Positions 11,910 through 23,607 of a DNA stretch of 64,000 bases are shown piece by piece. Below the pieces are notes generated by a model. The model saw only the letters and a list, made by a program, of their open reading frames with translations. It ran no database searches and was not told where the DNA came from. The number at the start of each line of letters is the position of its first letter. The first letter of the stretch is position 1. Origin of the DNA: Dreissena polymorpha (Eukaryota; Mollusca; Bivalvia; Myida; Dreissenidae); the NCBI RefSeq assembly GCF_020536995.1, contig NC_068359.1, positions 109,589,082 to 109,653,081 of the forward strand, in the 5' to 3' direction. The position numbers and the translations under genes were made by a program.

Positions 11910-12640
11910 TCAACACAGTCGGAGTACAGTTTTTTTTAGCCAAGGCTTTTCCAACCAGTTTTTGAACTCTGAGTGTTTAATTTGCGTTGCATTTTGATTT
12001 CCTTTAAACAACGCAAATATTTTTCCTTCGAACGACCACGACTTTTCAACGTTGTCAGGCTGCTTTAGTCGCACGGATGCCAACACCTCTGCATTTAATT
12101 TCGTAAGGTCTTCATTTACATAAATTCCAGACCCTTTGAATAATTTTGCCTTTTGTAGAATATCAATTTTTGTCTTTCTCCTCACGAACCTTACAATTAC
12201 AGGCCGATTTGAGTTGGGTCTGAACTTTCCGAGCCTGTGCGCTATTTCTATGTCATAAGGCTGAATTGGGATTTTCAGATGCGAATTTACTAGCTCGACG
12301 ATTTTTTGTGTCACAAACACCGAGGATTGGCCGTCCTGGTCCTGTGGAACACCGGCTATTCTGATGTTATTCCGCCGGCTATACTGTTCAGTGCTGTTTG
12401 CGAATTCTTCGTGGTTAAAGACGGTCGAGTTGATATTTCTCACAACAATTTGGCGTTCTCAACTGACCAGAATTGATCAGTATTCGTCTGATACATTCTA
12501 AAGCTTAACTCTTCCATACTGATTTTTGCAAAAACTGTACCAAAAATGCCAAAAGCATCAAAAATACGAAACCTTATCATGTACATAGCGGAATCCTCAA
12601 GACTATTATTAACCTGTGACGTATTAACGCTTTGGTTCAC
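11910..12640 (-). mobile_element. LINE ORF1 fragment (RNA-binding protein), C-terminal part
   Basis: The frame 12443-11910 encodes 177 residues typical of an L1-like non-LTR retrotransposon ORF1: EQYSRRNNIRIAGVPQ, the RRM-like IEIAHRLGKFR, RPVIVRFVRRKTKIDIL, IYVNEDLTKLNAEVL and SWSFEGKIFAL. The coiled-coil part expected upstream appears in a different frame (12640-12440, ending QFWSVENAKLL), so at least one frameshift separates the two. There is no ORF2 (endonuclease/reverse transcriptase) downstream, so this copy is truncated and dead. ORF1 proteins of this type bind the element RNA and act as nucleic-acid chaperones. It is not contiguous with the 26.7-kb N-terminal fragment but probably belongs to the same family. 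Confidence 0.8.
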
Positions 12641-13127
12641 GTGAGCGCCAATATCACGTGATTTCCACTTCCGCGCTTTTCAAAACAAAGAAGATACACA
12701 ACACACGAATTATGTCTACGAATAGCCCTAGCAAAGTGCGTGAGAATAAAAATGTTTTAGTCTTAATGGATAAACGAGGATCATTGAGTATTTAATATCA
12801 TGTTCGCAAAAAGTGATAATGCAAGCTGATCGCATAAAATTAAAAATCTCATATCAGAGCGAATTCAAGAAGGTCGATTTGTAGTTCTGGCTACCATAAC
12901 TTTAAATGTCGCTTTTTATGATTTTTGACTGGCGCGACAGGTATGTCAATACTAAATAAACTGTATGCTGAAGTTTCTTTAGCTAGTCGATTTGTAGTTT
13001 TTAACATGCTTGATGAAAGTTTATTTAACTTTGCCGAGTCCTGTCCGTTTGCTTGTTCCATTGTTTACGGGTAATTACATGATTACTCATCATAACATGA
13101 TTATTTATCATTCAAAGCACAACTTTA

Positions 13128-13357
13128 TTAACCCATTTATGCCTAACGAATAGAAAAAAGGCCTTGGCATACAGCGTAGACCCAGATGAGACGCCGCATC
13201 ATGAGGCGTCTCATCTAGGTCTACGCTGTTTGCTTTAATGAATTTCTGTACGAAATATTATAAATATAAAAATAAATATACTAGACATCCCTAATTTTGA
13301 AAACATATTAATCCAATTAAGAAGGATGAGAGAGTCCACCAGGCATAAATGGGTTGA
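13128..13357. mobile_element. MITE with TTAA ends (piggyBac-like termini)
   Basis: Left end TTAACCCATTTATGCCTA and right end AGGCATAAATGGGTTGAA are inverted repeats flanked by TTAA (TTGA at the right, one change), as for piggyBac-type insertions. A perfect inner hairpin CAGATGAGACGCCGCAT / ATGAGGCGTCTCATCTAG lies at 13180-13220. It is about 230 bp and non-coding. From memory this is an extremely abundant Dreissena element. Confidence 0.85.
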
Positions 13358-13891
13358 ATTTACCATTTACAATCAATAATTCACTTAGGGGTCGAGATAT
13401 TGCAAAAGTAGCACCGGATACTTACATTTTCCTGTATATTGATGTGTGTATCCTGCATATCCTAAATATATTATCCCAGAATTATTTGACAAGTCTTATT
13501 ATTTGGACTACTAGCCCAGTCTACATGCTAACCACTAGTCCGACAGCCCGTGGCTAGTGGAATTTAGTTCCAGCTAGTAAAAAATATTAATTTATATAGT
13601 CAGACTTGTGGATTTTTCTATCTGTTTCTATTAATGCATAATTATATGGACTAGTGGTTTAAAATGCTAATTATGATGACTGCTAACTCAAATAACATTG
13701 AATTGTCTTGTTGTGATTTTCAAGTAAAATATTTCAGTTTATTAATCTGGTTGATTTTTGGTGGAATAGTTATTTTGCTTTGTTTGGACCCAGATCAATG
13801 GCTGATAAAAGTGCTTTATCTTTGATTTCAGTTATATATTAAACTTAACAAATTGAATATACATGTATTTACATGTCAATTTTTTTTACAG

Positions 13892-16356
13892 AGCTCAATA
13901 TCATCGAATCGGAGTGAAGGCTCAGGGTCTACTAGTACAGAATCATATGATTTTGTTCCTCCTTCACGTGGTCGGGGAAAAGGACGAGTACGAGGAGCCG
14001 ATAGGCAGCTTGAACCCCGTCCAGGACCAAGTAAAGAATCTGGTCGAGGGAGATCCATGGGAAAGCGGGGAAAAACAAAGGCAAAGATGGCTTTCACTTT
14101 GTCAGCAAACGATGTTACCAGGTTGCAGCTGACACACCAACAAAAGAAGGAGCAATGTGATGTAAGTTATTTAATTTTCGTAATTTTTACTTTTGAGATT
14201 ACACATTTTTTGAGGACTATGATGTACAAAATCCTAGAAACATTCAATTGCTTAAAGCTACTTTTTAGCGGAAACTTTCAAGGTCCTGTTCTCAGCTTAG
14301 CCAGGATTGTTTTCTTTCATCATAAAAAATCAATATTTTTTTTATAAAGTATATTAAAAACCACAAATTAAACATTTTCACAAATAGTGGTATTAGCATT
14401 ATTATAAAGTTGACCTGTTTAACTGGTACTGTATGTATAAGTACAAGAGCTTTACTTTGGTGTCCAATCTATGTAAGTTTTCTTTACTTAAGGCCTTGGT
14501 TGACCGATTCACTGTTAAAGAAGCGAAGGATCTCCTTAAGGAGATTTCAAAGAAGATGCCATTCCTCGTCCTTGACGTTGCGGACAAACTGCAGGCTGGT
14601 CCACATTATACACCGCCCCGGGGCGACTTTCCGGACTGGTGTATCTGCACACGGTGCAGGCCTATGGAGACAGTGCAGCAGCATGTGTGCTGTGGTATGC
14701 GCCCAGAAATTTGCCATAGCATAAATGCTGTAAGTTATTTGTACAGAAACATTTGTATATCCCGGTATGGTGGCATATAGCAGTTGAACTGTCCGTCAGT
14801 CAGTCAGCATGTCCGCCTGCAGAAAACATTAACTTTGGCAATAAATTTTGCAATAATTAAGATAGCAACATGATATGTGGCATGTAAATCTCATGGAGCT
14901 GCACATTTTTAGTGGTGAAAGGTCAAGGTCATCCTTCAAGGTCAAATATATGGCTTCAAAGCGGCGTAGTTGGGGGATTGTGATTCTGACAAACACATCT
15001 CTTGTTCGTATATAACTTTGAATATATAACTTATAACTTAGTTAGTAACCATTTGTTCTACTTGTGTGTTTTATTAGATTTTTTTACTTGATAACCCTGA
15101 TGTTTGCATTTCTTAGCTCGACTATAATATATGAAATATATATTGTGGTTGACATATTGCTTTTATATTTTGCATACTTCTTTACCAATCTATTAACAAG
15201 AACAGACAACTGTATCAAACATTTTGTTAGATTTATGGTCCTTTTTTACTTAGAATTTGCACATTATTGATAGATCTATGTTAAAATTTGCATATCACCT
15301 CAAATATTTTCTATGTCCCTTGAAATATTGCTTTTATATTTTGCATACTTCTCTACCAACATGACCACAATCTATAAACAAGAGCAGACAACTGTATCAA
15401 GCATTTTGTATGGATTAAGGCCCTTTTTTTCACTTAGAAAATTGAACATTTGGTTAAGTTTTGTGTTTAGGGTCACTTTATTCCTAAAGTGTCAAAGCTA
15501 TTGCTTTCATTCTTTAAAAACTTTATTACTATCCTGATGGTACTTTACTTCGCAAGTTGAATTGACCTTGACCTTTAAAGGACCATGACTCTCAAGGTCA
15601 AATTAATAAATTTTGATTAAATTGCCATAACTTCTTTATTTATTATCATATTTGATTCATACGTTGACAAAACAACACTTACCTGACATAACACATTGGA
15701 CTCCACCCAAACCATCCCCCAAAATATTTTTTTAAGGCATGGAAAAAAACACCATTTATTTTATTTTTGAAGGACTTTCCAACCATCGCTATTGCTATGA
15801 AACTTGAAATAAAATGTATTAGTTTGTTTTATGTCTCTACAAATGTTCAATAGATTGTGGAAAATATACCTGAACTAAGAATTGTTTAGAGTACAACTTC
15901 TTTAAACAATAATGGATCAATATGTTTCAGTTATGGTCCTCTTCCACTTAGACTATGACTATATTACCTTGACCTTATTGAATATGAGCAATTTCCCCAT
16001 TATGGGCTACATTATACTGTTAAGAACTCGAATAGTCGAGCGCGCTGTCCTCTGATGACAGTTTTTGTTTAAACATGTTATTAACGTTTTAGGAGATGTT
16101 TCTAATGATCCTAGATGCTGGTGTCCTGCGCACTCAGATGCTGTACAGGAACGATGTTTTTGCTAGGCATGCAGCATCAGAAAAGGATGTAAACAAGTCA
16201 TATCGACATGCTGGCTATCGACAGTACATCCTAATTCACCATGGCCGGCTAGGATTGGGCGTGAGGCGACCAGTGCCTTCCTGCTGCACCTGGGCCATAC
16301 GAGACACCTTCCCTGATCCTGATGGATTCTATGTTCCATATGAACCTTCTTGGTGA
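13892..16356 (+). CDS. P2X7 C-terminal-domain protein (P2RX7_C), three exons
   Basis: Three exons, all phase 0, join into 256 residues: 13892-14161 (acceptor TTTTTTTACAG, donor GTAAGT), 14493-14729 (acceptor CTTTACTTAAG, donor GTAAGT) and 16093-16356 (acceptor ACGTTTTAG, stop TGA). The first exon is basic and low-complexity (SRGRGKGRVRG, RGKTKAKMAF). The second carries PDWCICTRCRPMETVQQHVC followed by C and EIC. The third carries RHAGYRQYILIHHGRLG, RRPVPSCCTWAIRDTFPDP and GFY. The CxxC, CC, C and SCC cysteines match the ballast domain of vertebrate P2X7, which binds zinc and guanine nucleotide. In many invertebrates this domain stands alone, without the channel part; here too no P2X channel segment is seen. 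The first exon lacks a clear start; MGKRGK or an unseen upstream exon are options. The intron at 14.73-16.09 kb holds repeats. The gene lies inside the 28-kb inverted-repeat unit, facing the transposase-like gene. Role unknown. Confidence 0.85.
14800..15005 (-). mobile_element. SINE-like repeat (ACAAGAGATGTGTTTGTCAG family), reversed
   Basis: Reverse complement reads ACAAGAGATGTGTTTGTCAG, then CGCCGCTTTGAAGCCATATA, TTTGACCTTGAAGGATGACC and CATTTTTGCAGCTCCATGAG-like text. It is the same family as 17.70, 48.14 and 52.06 kb, here in the intron between exons 2 and 3 of the P2X7C gene. Confidence 0.7.
15140..15450. repeat. Direct repeat, period about 185 bp, in the intron
   Basis: TATTGCTTTTATATTTTGCA TACTTC occurs at 15156 and 15326; each is followed by CAGACAACTGTATCAA and CATTTTGT and then by a CCCTTTTTT-type segment. 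It belongs to a bivalve tandem repeat family with no coding capacity. Confidence 0.65.
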
Positions 16357-16408
16357 AAGACCAGTTCATTGCATTTATATAATGTGTTTATTCGTTGCTA
16401 TTTTGTAT

Positions 16409-16414
16409 AATAAA
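16409..16414 (+). terminator. Polyadenylation signal of the P2X7C gene
   Basis: AATAAA 53 bases after the stop codon at 16354-16356, in AT-rich sequence. Its position fits a short 3' UTR. Confidence 0.55.
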
Positions 16415-16419
16415 TACAC

Positions 16420-17180
16420 TGCCTATGCGTTGTCAAATATGTCAGTAGTTTTTGCTTAAATAGGTTATTATAATGATTTTAATAAATCATTAAGTTAAAA
16501 TGTTAACAAAGTAACAGAGATGGCTGAAATGCATGCTGTGATTTGTTTAAATAGTGAAGATGGATAAAAGTGTCTCGAGCAGTTTTGCTTGCATTGAATA
16601 ACTTTGAGCAACATGTATTGTATATCCACCAGCATGAAACAGATTAGTGATTATAAAATCACTAAAATGTTGTTTTTTTCAAATTTCAAGTACTTCAGCA
16701 CATTTTATGTACCTAAAATGGATTGAATTAACCAAAGTTCAGGAAGCTGTGAGTCTTGGCAAGTTGCAAATGAGTATTTAAAACTAACTAGTTATCCTCT
16801 GAATCCAAAGCACTATAATGAATTAAAAATATAGGATGTAGGCTTAATTGACAAAACTCATCAGATTTGATATTTATTATATCATAATATATATATTGCT
16901 TGAAAATAGCAATAACAATGGCAACCAGAAATGAAATTGTAGAATTATTTTAGGAAACAATATTCTCTTTTTATATTTGAAAACAAAAGGTAATTTGCAG
17001 CATTGTTATTTTAAGGATGTATTACATAATTTCATAATAATTAACCGTTGTTACCTCAGTTTCTACCATATTTAAATCTTGACTAGACACAAATGTGTAT
17101 GAGGCATACAATTAAAATACAAGACAAAAATATGCACATTTTCTATCCATGAGAACAATTTACAAAGTTTGAAAAATACA
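16420..17180. other. AT-rich spacer, nothing recognised
   Basis: No exon of either neighbouring gene could be placed here. A further C-terminal exon of the minus-strand transposase-like gene was looked for and not found. Confidence 0.4.
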
Positions 17181-17199
17181 TCAATGGGTATGGGATTTA

Positions 17200-17590
17200 T
17201 AGTGCAGATATGACTGTCTAAAATTTGACCGTTTGTGACTTAACCATAAATGATAAACTTGACCTTTAGCTGGCTTAAATTCCAAATATGTTATGCACAT
17301 TGCCTTGCTGATGTGAACATTGAGCCTAGTGGGAAGAAAATCATTTAATGAGAATGGACATAACATGAAATACTGGCCTTTGACCCTCAAGGGACCTTGA
17401 CATTGAGCCAATAAAAAGGTGGCATTAATTATACACATACCTTGTTGAGGTGAACATTGAACAAAGTTTGATGAAAATCCTTTTAGGGGTATAGGATTTA
17501 TTTAGCGAACACATTGGCGATGAATGGACTGGACAGTTAGTCCAGTAAAGCTCCAACCAATCCCAGCTTTATGTGGTGGCAATATAACCA
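17200..17590. repeat. Degenerate tandem SINE-like repeat
   Basis: Units share a TGACCT-type start, GGTGGCATTAATTATACACA-like text, CTTG(C/T)TGA(T/G)GTGAACATTGA and a GTTTGATGAAAATC or AAGAAAATCATTTA end. A related piece is at 18352-18450. The minus-strand open frame across it is a by-product. Confidence 0.6.
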
Positions 17591-17698
17591 CCACCATTCC
17601 AAGTGTAAATTTGCAAATCATGCAACTGTTGTTTATTACATAATACTTGTCAAGAATAATAAGAAGACATAGAAGAAAATGTTATGTTTGAAAAAAAA

Positions 17699-17934
17699 AC
17701 AAGATCTGTTTGTGAAACACCGTCCCCCATATATTTGACCTTGAAGGATGACCTTGACCTTTCATCACTCACAATGTGTAGCTCTGTGATATACACATGC
17801 ATGCCGAATATCAAGATGCTATCTTCAATATTGCAAAAGTTTTGGCCAATTTTTAAGTTTGACGCACACTAATAAACAAACCAACCGACAGGGCAAAAAC
17901 AATATGTCCCCCAGTACAGAGTGGGGGACATAAA
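17699..17934 (+). mobile_element. SINE-like repeat (GTTTGT...TGTCCCCC family), copy 1
   Basis: Begins ACAAGATCTGTTTGTGAAAC, contains TTTGACCTTGAAGGATGACC, TTGACCTTTCATCACTCACA, GATGCTATCTTCAATATTGC and AAAACAATATGTCCCCCAGT, and ends GTGGGGGACATAAA. Two more forward copies are at 48.14 and 52.06 kb. Confidence 0.8.
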
Positions 17935-17984
17935 CAGCTACACCTTTGCTTCAGGAGTGAAGAAGAGTGCCAAACTGTCACAAG

Positions 17985-18355
17985 ATAGGCGCGTTTGGAG
18001 GTTTTGGACAACTCTATAACTTAACCATGACCCATATTTGAACTTGACCTACATATCATCTAGACACAACTTCTGACCAAATTTGGTGAAGATCGGATGA
18101 AAACTACTTCAATTAGAGAGCGTACACCATGCTAATTGCTTGAAATGCACTAAGTGACCCCGTGACCTTTGTTTTTACCCGGCATAACTCATATCCAAAG
18201 TTGACCTAGAAATTGTTTAGATAAAACTTCTGACCAAGTTTGGTGAAGATCGGATGAAAACTACTTGAATTAGAGAGCGGACACTGCTGTGGACGCAGCC
18301 CACCGCCGCCAAGGTGAAACTATAATACGTCCCGTTTTATTTTTAACGGGCATTT
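17985..18355 (+). mobile_element. SINE-like repeat (AAGATCGGATGAAAACTACT family)
   Basis: Two units of about 118 bp: each has a CATGACCCATATTTGAACTT or CATAACTCATATCCAAAGTT start, ACTTCTGACCAA(A/G)TTTGGTG, AAGATCGGATGAAAACTACT and ATTAGAGAGCG(T/G)ACAC. It closes with GCCCACCGCCGCCAAGGTGA and a GTCCCGTTTTA / AACGGGCAT hairpin-like tail. Related blocks are at 55.2, 55.8-56.2 and 60.0 kb. Confidence 0.75.
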
Positions 18356-18449
18356 AAAAAATCCTTTGACATTGAGCAGCCAGCACAAGGGTGGCATAAT
18401 TTCTCCACAGCACTATTGAGATGAACATTTGATCAAAGTTTGATGAAAA

Positions 18450-18830
18450 CAAGAGCACCGCATAACGGGTGCCACGCTCGGCTGCGAAAGCTTGACATAT
18501 TTTTTATAGATTTTTTTAGAGGTCACAGTGACCTTGACCTTTGACCTAGTGAACCAAAATTGGGTGTGGCGTGTAGAACTCATCAAGGTGCATGTACATA
18601 TGACGTTTCAAAGTTGAAGGTGGCAGCACTATGATGTTAGAGGCAAAGTTAAAGTTTTATATTAGAGGTCAAAGTGACCTTGACCTAGTGACCCAAAAAT
18701 GGTTGTGGCGTGTAGAACGCATCAAGGTTCATGTACATATGAAGTTTTAAAGGTGAAAACACTTTAATTTTAGAGCCAATGTAAAGGTTTTAGTACGACG
18801 GGGTGCGACGAGGAGGCTTTGACAATACCT
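18450..18830 (+). mobile_element. SINE-like repeat (CAAGAGCACCGCATAACGGG family)
   Basis: Starts CAAGAGCACCGCATAACGGG TGCCACGCTCGGCTGC, has two units built on AGAGGTCAAAGTGACCTTGA and GGTGTGGCGTGTAGAA-like text with CATGTACATATGA, and ends CGACGGGGTGCGACGAGGAG GCTTTGACAATACC. Non-coding. It inserts beside a copy of the 17.2-kb repeat family. Confidence 0.75.
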
Positions 18831-18984
18831 CCGAAAACAGCCGAGCTAATAATACTGTTTTAATTCTTCAAAGTATTACGTTCATTGCCTGTGAATCTTT
18901 TTGACAAATATAAAACAAACGCATCAATAAATTCCAACACAATAGAATGTACAACTTAAATAACAAATTAAATCAAATGCTTAC

Positions 18985-21900
18985 GTGTATGCCTGTCTTA
19001 TGGATGCATACATTAACAAGTGGTTGTGGAATGACTCAAGCTCTGATGTTGCCCTTAAAAGCAAATACACATATTGATTAACTTTCACTGTAAATGTATC
19101 TAAAAATATTCTAAAATGTCTGCCACAAGACTGTATTTAAGTGTACAAAACAACTTTTGAGGCTGGTTGGTTTTCTTATCAACTGAAAGCAGTAAAAACA
19201 AAAAGCAGAATGATGTTTGTATGTACTTTGATATATGCGAAACAAATAACACTATATATGTATTTATTTCAAATCACCAATCAATTACTCTTACTCAATT
19301 GCTTTATTTCCTGATAGTAAAATCCTATTCAGCACTCTTTTAATAACGAAGCAGATACATACTGGCATGTGGTGTAGTGGTGAAGATTTCCAAGGAATCT
19401 TGTGTCACGTACAACTTTCTCCAGGGCCACTATCTCATGTCCTGTTGGATCCAGCCATTGCTTATTTCCCCTGTCTTGATCCTCATCATGATCTTCATGG
19501 TCACATTCACCGAGTATCCATCTGTGGACATTGGCAGTATGGTTGAGGACTGCTACCATCTTCATCTAAAAAAAAGATCATATTGCAAACAATCGAGAAA
19601 AAACATGTACAAAAACTTATCAGGCTGTTAGACTTTCAAAGTATATTAAGTTCGTATTTGTGCCAATGTAGTCATTAACTTGAGCTATTCTTACACTTAG
19701 TTTCAGAGCATCCCCTTCGCATGTTTCTGCTGCATGGTAGAAATGGTTGACAACAGGCTCTACCCATGGTCTTAGCGACTCATTCCCTCTCTCTTGAGCA
19801 ACCTTCAGCAAAGCAAGTTTTTGATAAGAACAATAAAGTGCAAACACAAAAATTACACATATCATGCTGCTATCATTGAAACAGATCTATTACTGTTACA
19901 TTTTGTATGAAGCTGCTAATACTTATGGTCGAAATATAACATATATCAATTATATAAAAAATCAAACTTTGAACTATTATCTGTCTATATTCTTCACATG
20001 TGATCGACAACCTAGGTGAATAATTTCTTTCAATATCCAAATAAACAATGGCTGTTTGTAAAACATGCATGCCCCCCATATGGGCTGTCAGTTGTAGTGG
20101 CAGCCCTTGTGTGAATACATTTTTTGTCACTGTGACCTTGACCTTTGACCTAGTGACCTGAAAATCAATAGGATTCATCTGCCAGTCATGATCAATGTAC
20201 CTATGAAGTTTCATGATCCTAGGCCTAATTATTCTTGAGTTATCATCAGGAAACCATTTTACTGTTTCGAGTCACTGTGACTTGACCTTTGACCTAGTGA
20301 CCTGAAAATTATTAGGGGTCATCTGCCAGTCGTGATCAGTGTACCTATGAAGTTTCATGATCCTGGGCGTAAGCATTCTTGAGTTATCATCCGGAAACCA
20401 TTTTACTATTTCGAGTCACTTTGACCTTTGACCTAGTGACCTGAAAATCAATAGGGGTCATCTGCCAGTCATGATCAATGTTCCTATGAAGTGTCATGAT
20501 CCTAGGCGTAAGCATTCTGGAGTAATCATCCGGAAACCATTTGGTGGACGGACGGACCGACCGACAGACCGACATGTGCAAACAATATACCCCCTCTTCT
20601 TCAAAGGGGGACATAATCATTGAAATTCAGAAATAAAGAATAAGAAAATAGAAATGTATCTGAAACAAATTAAATATGCTGAAGCCTTACTGCAAATAGC
20701 TTTTTTCCGAGATTCTTCGCACCATTCCACATGCCCCAACTATGTTTAATCTTGCCATGTTCTTTCTCTGCAAAAGACTATAAATTATGCAAACAGTTGT
20801 AAACAGCCAATTCATTTCAGCAAGTAAATTCCACATTACAGCTTTTGTGGCAAAATTAACAACAAACAACAAAAGTGTTCCTTTCAATCAAAGAACTAAA
20901 AAAACATTTTAAGTAAGAAATACTATTGGAAGAAGAGAAAAACTTACTCATGAGTGACGAGATTTGAGAATGGGCATCAGTTACGACCTCCACCACTTGC
21001 ACCCCCTCCTTCAACAACCCCGAAAACGCTTTCTTGAAGGCAAATGTTTCCATCACTGTAGACTATAAGTAAAAAAAAACAAAACTTGGAAGTTGATGAC
21101 ATCAATTGGTTGTCCAAAATAATGATTTCTAATGAATAATGACAAGTAAAAATATCTTGCTATTTGTAACTGACCACTGTATCCTTAACATTTCAATACA
21201 TGTTTCAGTTATTTTACTCGAGACAATTATTAATAACTAGATGCCCAATGCCAACATTGAGCCTGATGACTGTGAATAGGTTATGAAAAGAAGTGAAATT
21301 TGGACAAAGTGTGTTGTTGCTCTTTTGGCATAGTCATTTATCTGGAGCTTTCGGATTATGACAGTGAACACGGTGAGACAGTGTATCGCTCACAAGACAT
21401 TCCATCTGTGTCATTGTTGTCTGAAGTGTGCTATCATGTCCTGTATTTATATAAAAATCTCGCATGATGATATTTACCAAAATAAATTGACGAAAAATAT
21501 ATCTTAGTTATAGCAAATGTGTAAATATGCACAACCCATCAGAAACCTTACATGATTTTTGCATGATTGCCAGAATTTACTGATTTAACTATCATATTTC
21601 TACCCCGCTACTTATCCATCCATTTATTACACAGATATGGACGGGACAAGCCTATTAAAACACAATCTTGAACTATGACCTTGAAAGGCTTAGTGTGACC
21701 TTTACCTTTTAGAAAGATAACTGTGCTTTACATTTGTGCCAAGTTATATCAAACTCAACCAAGGTATGGCAAAGTTACGAGTTGGACAACAAAATATTAC
21801 CTAATTTTGACCTTTCACAGCGACACAATTTTTGCGCATAACAGGCTGTCTCATTATTGTGAACATTTATGGTAAGTTATTTGAAATTCCGCCTATTAAT

Positions 21901-23517
21901 GACAGAGTTACGCCCTGACAAGCATAATCCGGACGGACGCCTAGCGGGACGGACGGACGCACCTACACTGAACCGCCATTGTGACAACTATTTCGAGCTC
22001 ACCGCAAGCGGTCTCGACAAAAAATTGATTACCCTTAACTATTTTAATAATATCACTGCCAGCATGCTCATCAATTTGATGTCAGATCAGGTAGGGTTTT
22101 GTACATGCTACATTAGTTTTCTTTAAAAATGTAGTTAACTTGTGTATAAACAAAAGGCACACATGATTGAAATACCTTAAGCTGGCATTCCCTTTTGTCA
22201 ACCACCTCCATGGCAAGGATCCCTTTTGGCTGCTGGTTCATGCAGGTGTATGTGCAGAACTTAGCACAATGGCCAGGGCTGCCCATGCGTCCATCACCTT
22301 TAATTACACATGTACACAATGTAAACTATGCAATTCATATTGATCACTAGGTTAAGGCATCTATCAGTTTTTAGTATGAGCTTACGCTCACTCTAATGTT
22401 ACACAGCAAATTTTGCAAATAAGTATGTGCTTAACTGCTTAACTACGCTATGGAAAGACAACCACTGCCTGTTTCAGTAAAATTGTCAGACGACAAATTT
22501 ATGCTAGAAGCGTCTGGTGGGAAAGATAACCACCACATCTGCCTGTTCACTGCAGTGGGTGTATATGACTAGTAGTGTTTAACAGCTTGTAAGACAACAT
22601 TGGCCAGTCTAGTGTTTATCATTGAAATCTGTACATATTGGCTGTTTTCAAGGAAAATGGGGCTTAATGGATGTCAAATAAGATTAGCCTGTGCACACTG
22701 ATTAGCCTGTGCAAACTGATTAGTCTGTGCACACTGATTAGCCTGTGCACACTGATTAGCCTGTGCACACTGATTAGCCTGTGCATACTGATTAGCCTGT
22801 GCGCTTTGATTAGCCTGAGCAATGCACACAAGCTGATCAAGGACGACATTTCTGATTGTATAATGTTTTTCATTTAAAGAGTCTCTGGTACTGGGATGAC
22901 AATAAATGCATATGCATTAAGCCCTGTTTAATCTAAAATGAAGCTTAAATTATATTTTTTATTAATGATTAAAAAACAACAACATCTGGACCTGTGCTTT
23001 AAGACACACTCTTCATAAATGTTGAAGGGTTGTGTTCATTTAAAACTTGCAATATAAAAAGCTATTACATAATTTTTAAAACTGAGTTGCATCTTAACTT
23101 ATACAACAGCGAACACCTACAGTGCCTTCAGCGCTTTGATCATTTAAAGTGTTCATATAACTCGGCATTATTGTTTTTCTAAACATTATTTAACACAAAT
23201 TAAAAACACAGTGACATGAAACAAAGTAACACACCTGAAATGACTACATTTGTTGCTCTGGTCTCTTCAATGGCTGAGGCTTGAATATTACTCCAGTACT
23301 GCTCAACTGTAGGAGCGACAAAATGTCCCTGGATCTTTTGGAAGGTTGTTCTATGACGGAGACCAAGATTTATGAACTTGGCCAGCAGTGCAACTTTTTG
23401 ATAGTTGTTGCCAGACAAAATTGTTGATGCCATGAGCATAAAATTGCCCAGAAAAGAGCCGTAACGCAATGCTGGCTGGCTTGCCCAAGACTTCACCGTC
23501 TTCGCACAATCACAAAT
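18985..23517 (-). CDS. DDE-transposase-like protein, catalytic exons
   Basis: Seven minus-strand exons chain with agreeing phases: 23517-23235, 22297-22176, 21062-20948, 20767-20691, 19802-19695, 19565-19363 and 19053-18985 (about 325 residues). All have AG acceptors and GT donors (GTGTGT, GTATTT, GTAAGT, GTAAGG, GTAAGA, GTATGT, GTAAGC). Order of motifs: ICDCAKTVKSWASQPALRYG, GNFMLMASTILSGNNYQKV, VVISGDGRMGSPGHCAKFCT, EVVTDAHSQISSLM, HSWGMWNGAKNLGKKLF, PWVEPVVNHFYHAAETCEGD, QWLDPTGHEIVALEKVV and SELESFHNHLLMYASIRQAY. I recall the frame xGDGRxDSPGHSAKYxxYT ... TDRHxQI ... HxFDVWHxAK ... NHxWW ... LExFHxxLLKY from a large uncharacterised animal family with a DDE (RNase-H-like) look. Candidate acidic residues are D of GDGR, D of TDAH and E of LESFH. 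The usual FDVWH is here SWGMWN, so an inactive or host-adapted copy is possible. The C-terminal exon (the last donor leaves phase 2) was not found. Introns hold SINE-like repeats. Confidence 0.75.
20090..20615 (+). mobile_element. SINE-like repeat (AAGTTTCATGATCCTAGG family)
   Basis: Three tandem units of about 140 bp, each with TGACCTTTGACCTAGTGACC TGAAAAT, TCATCTGCCAGTC(A/G)TGATCA, CCTATGAAGTTTCATGATCC and AACCATTTTACT. It ends GGACGGACGGACCGACCGAC and CCCCTCTTCTTCAAAGGGGG ACATAAT. It lies in an intron of the transposase-like gene. Non-coding. Confidence 0.8.
21640..22022 (+). mobile_element. SINE-like repeat (GGACGGACGC...GCGGTCTCGAC family)
   Basis: Contains TGACCTTGAAAGGCTTAGTG, TGACCTTTACCTTTTAGAAA, GAACATTTATGGTAAGTTAT, CGGACGGACGCCTAGCGGGA and the closing TTCGAGCTCACCGCAAGCGG TCTCGACAAAA. 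It matches a common bivalve repeat pattern and lies in an intron of the minus-strand gene. Confidence 0.65.
22440..23145 (+). mobile_element. Repeat carrying an 18-bp array; reversed relative at 36.6 kb
   Basis: CCACTGCCTGTTTCAG, TTGGCCAGTCTAGTGTTTAT, TTGGCTGTTTTCAAGGAAAA TGGGGCTTAA and, at the far end, ACAGTGCCTTCAGCGCTTTG match the reverse complement of 36600-36885. In this copy the AGATTAGCCTGTGCA part has expanded into about eight tandem 18-bp units, GATTAGCCTGTGCACACT (22683-22825). Open frames of the LISLC / HRLIS type across it are artefacts of a unit length divisible by three. Confidence 0.7.
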
Positions 23518-23607
23518 CTGAAGAAAAACAAACCACCATTTATTATTATTATTATAATTTATTTTTGTAAGAAGAAAGAGTATAATAAGGTTATTATATT
23601 AATACAC

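Noticed and set aside
22683-22825. CRISPR-like array of 18-bp repeats
   Set aside because: Units abut without spacers, and the genome is animal.
22664-22877. Frames with LISLC or HRLIS repeats on both strands
   Set aside because: An 18-bp tandem unit keeps both strands open; no protein expected.
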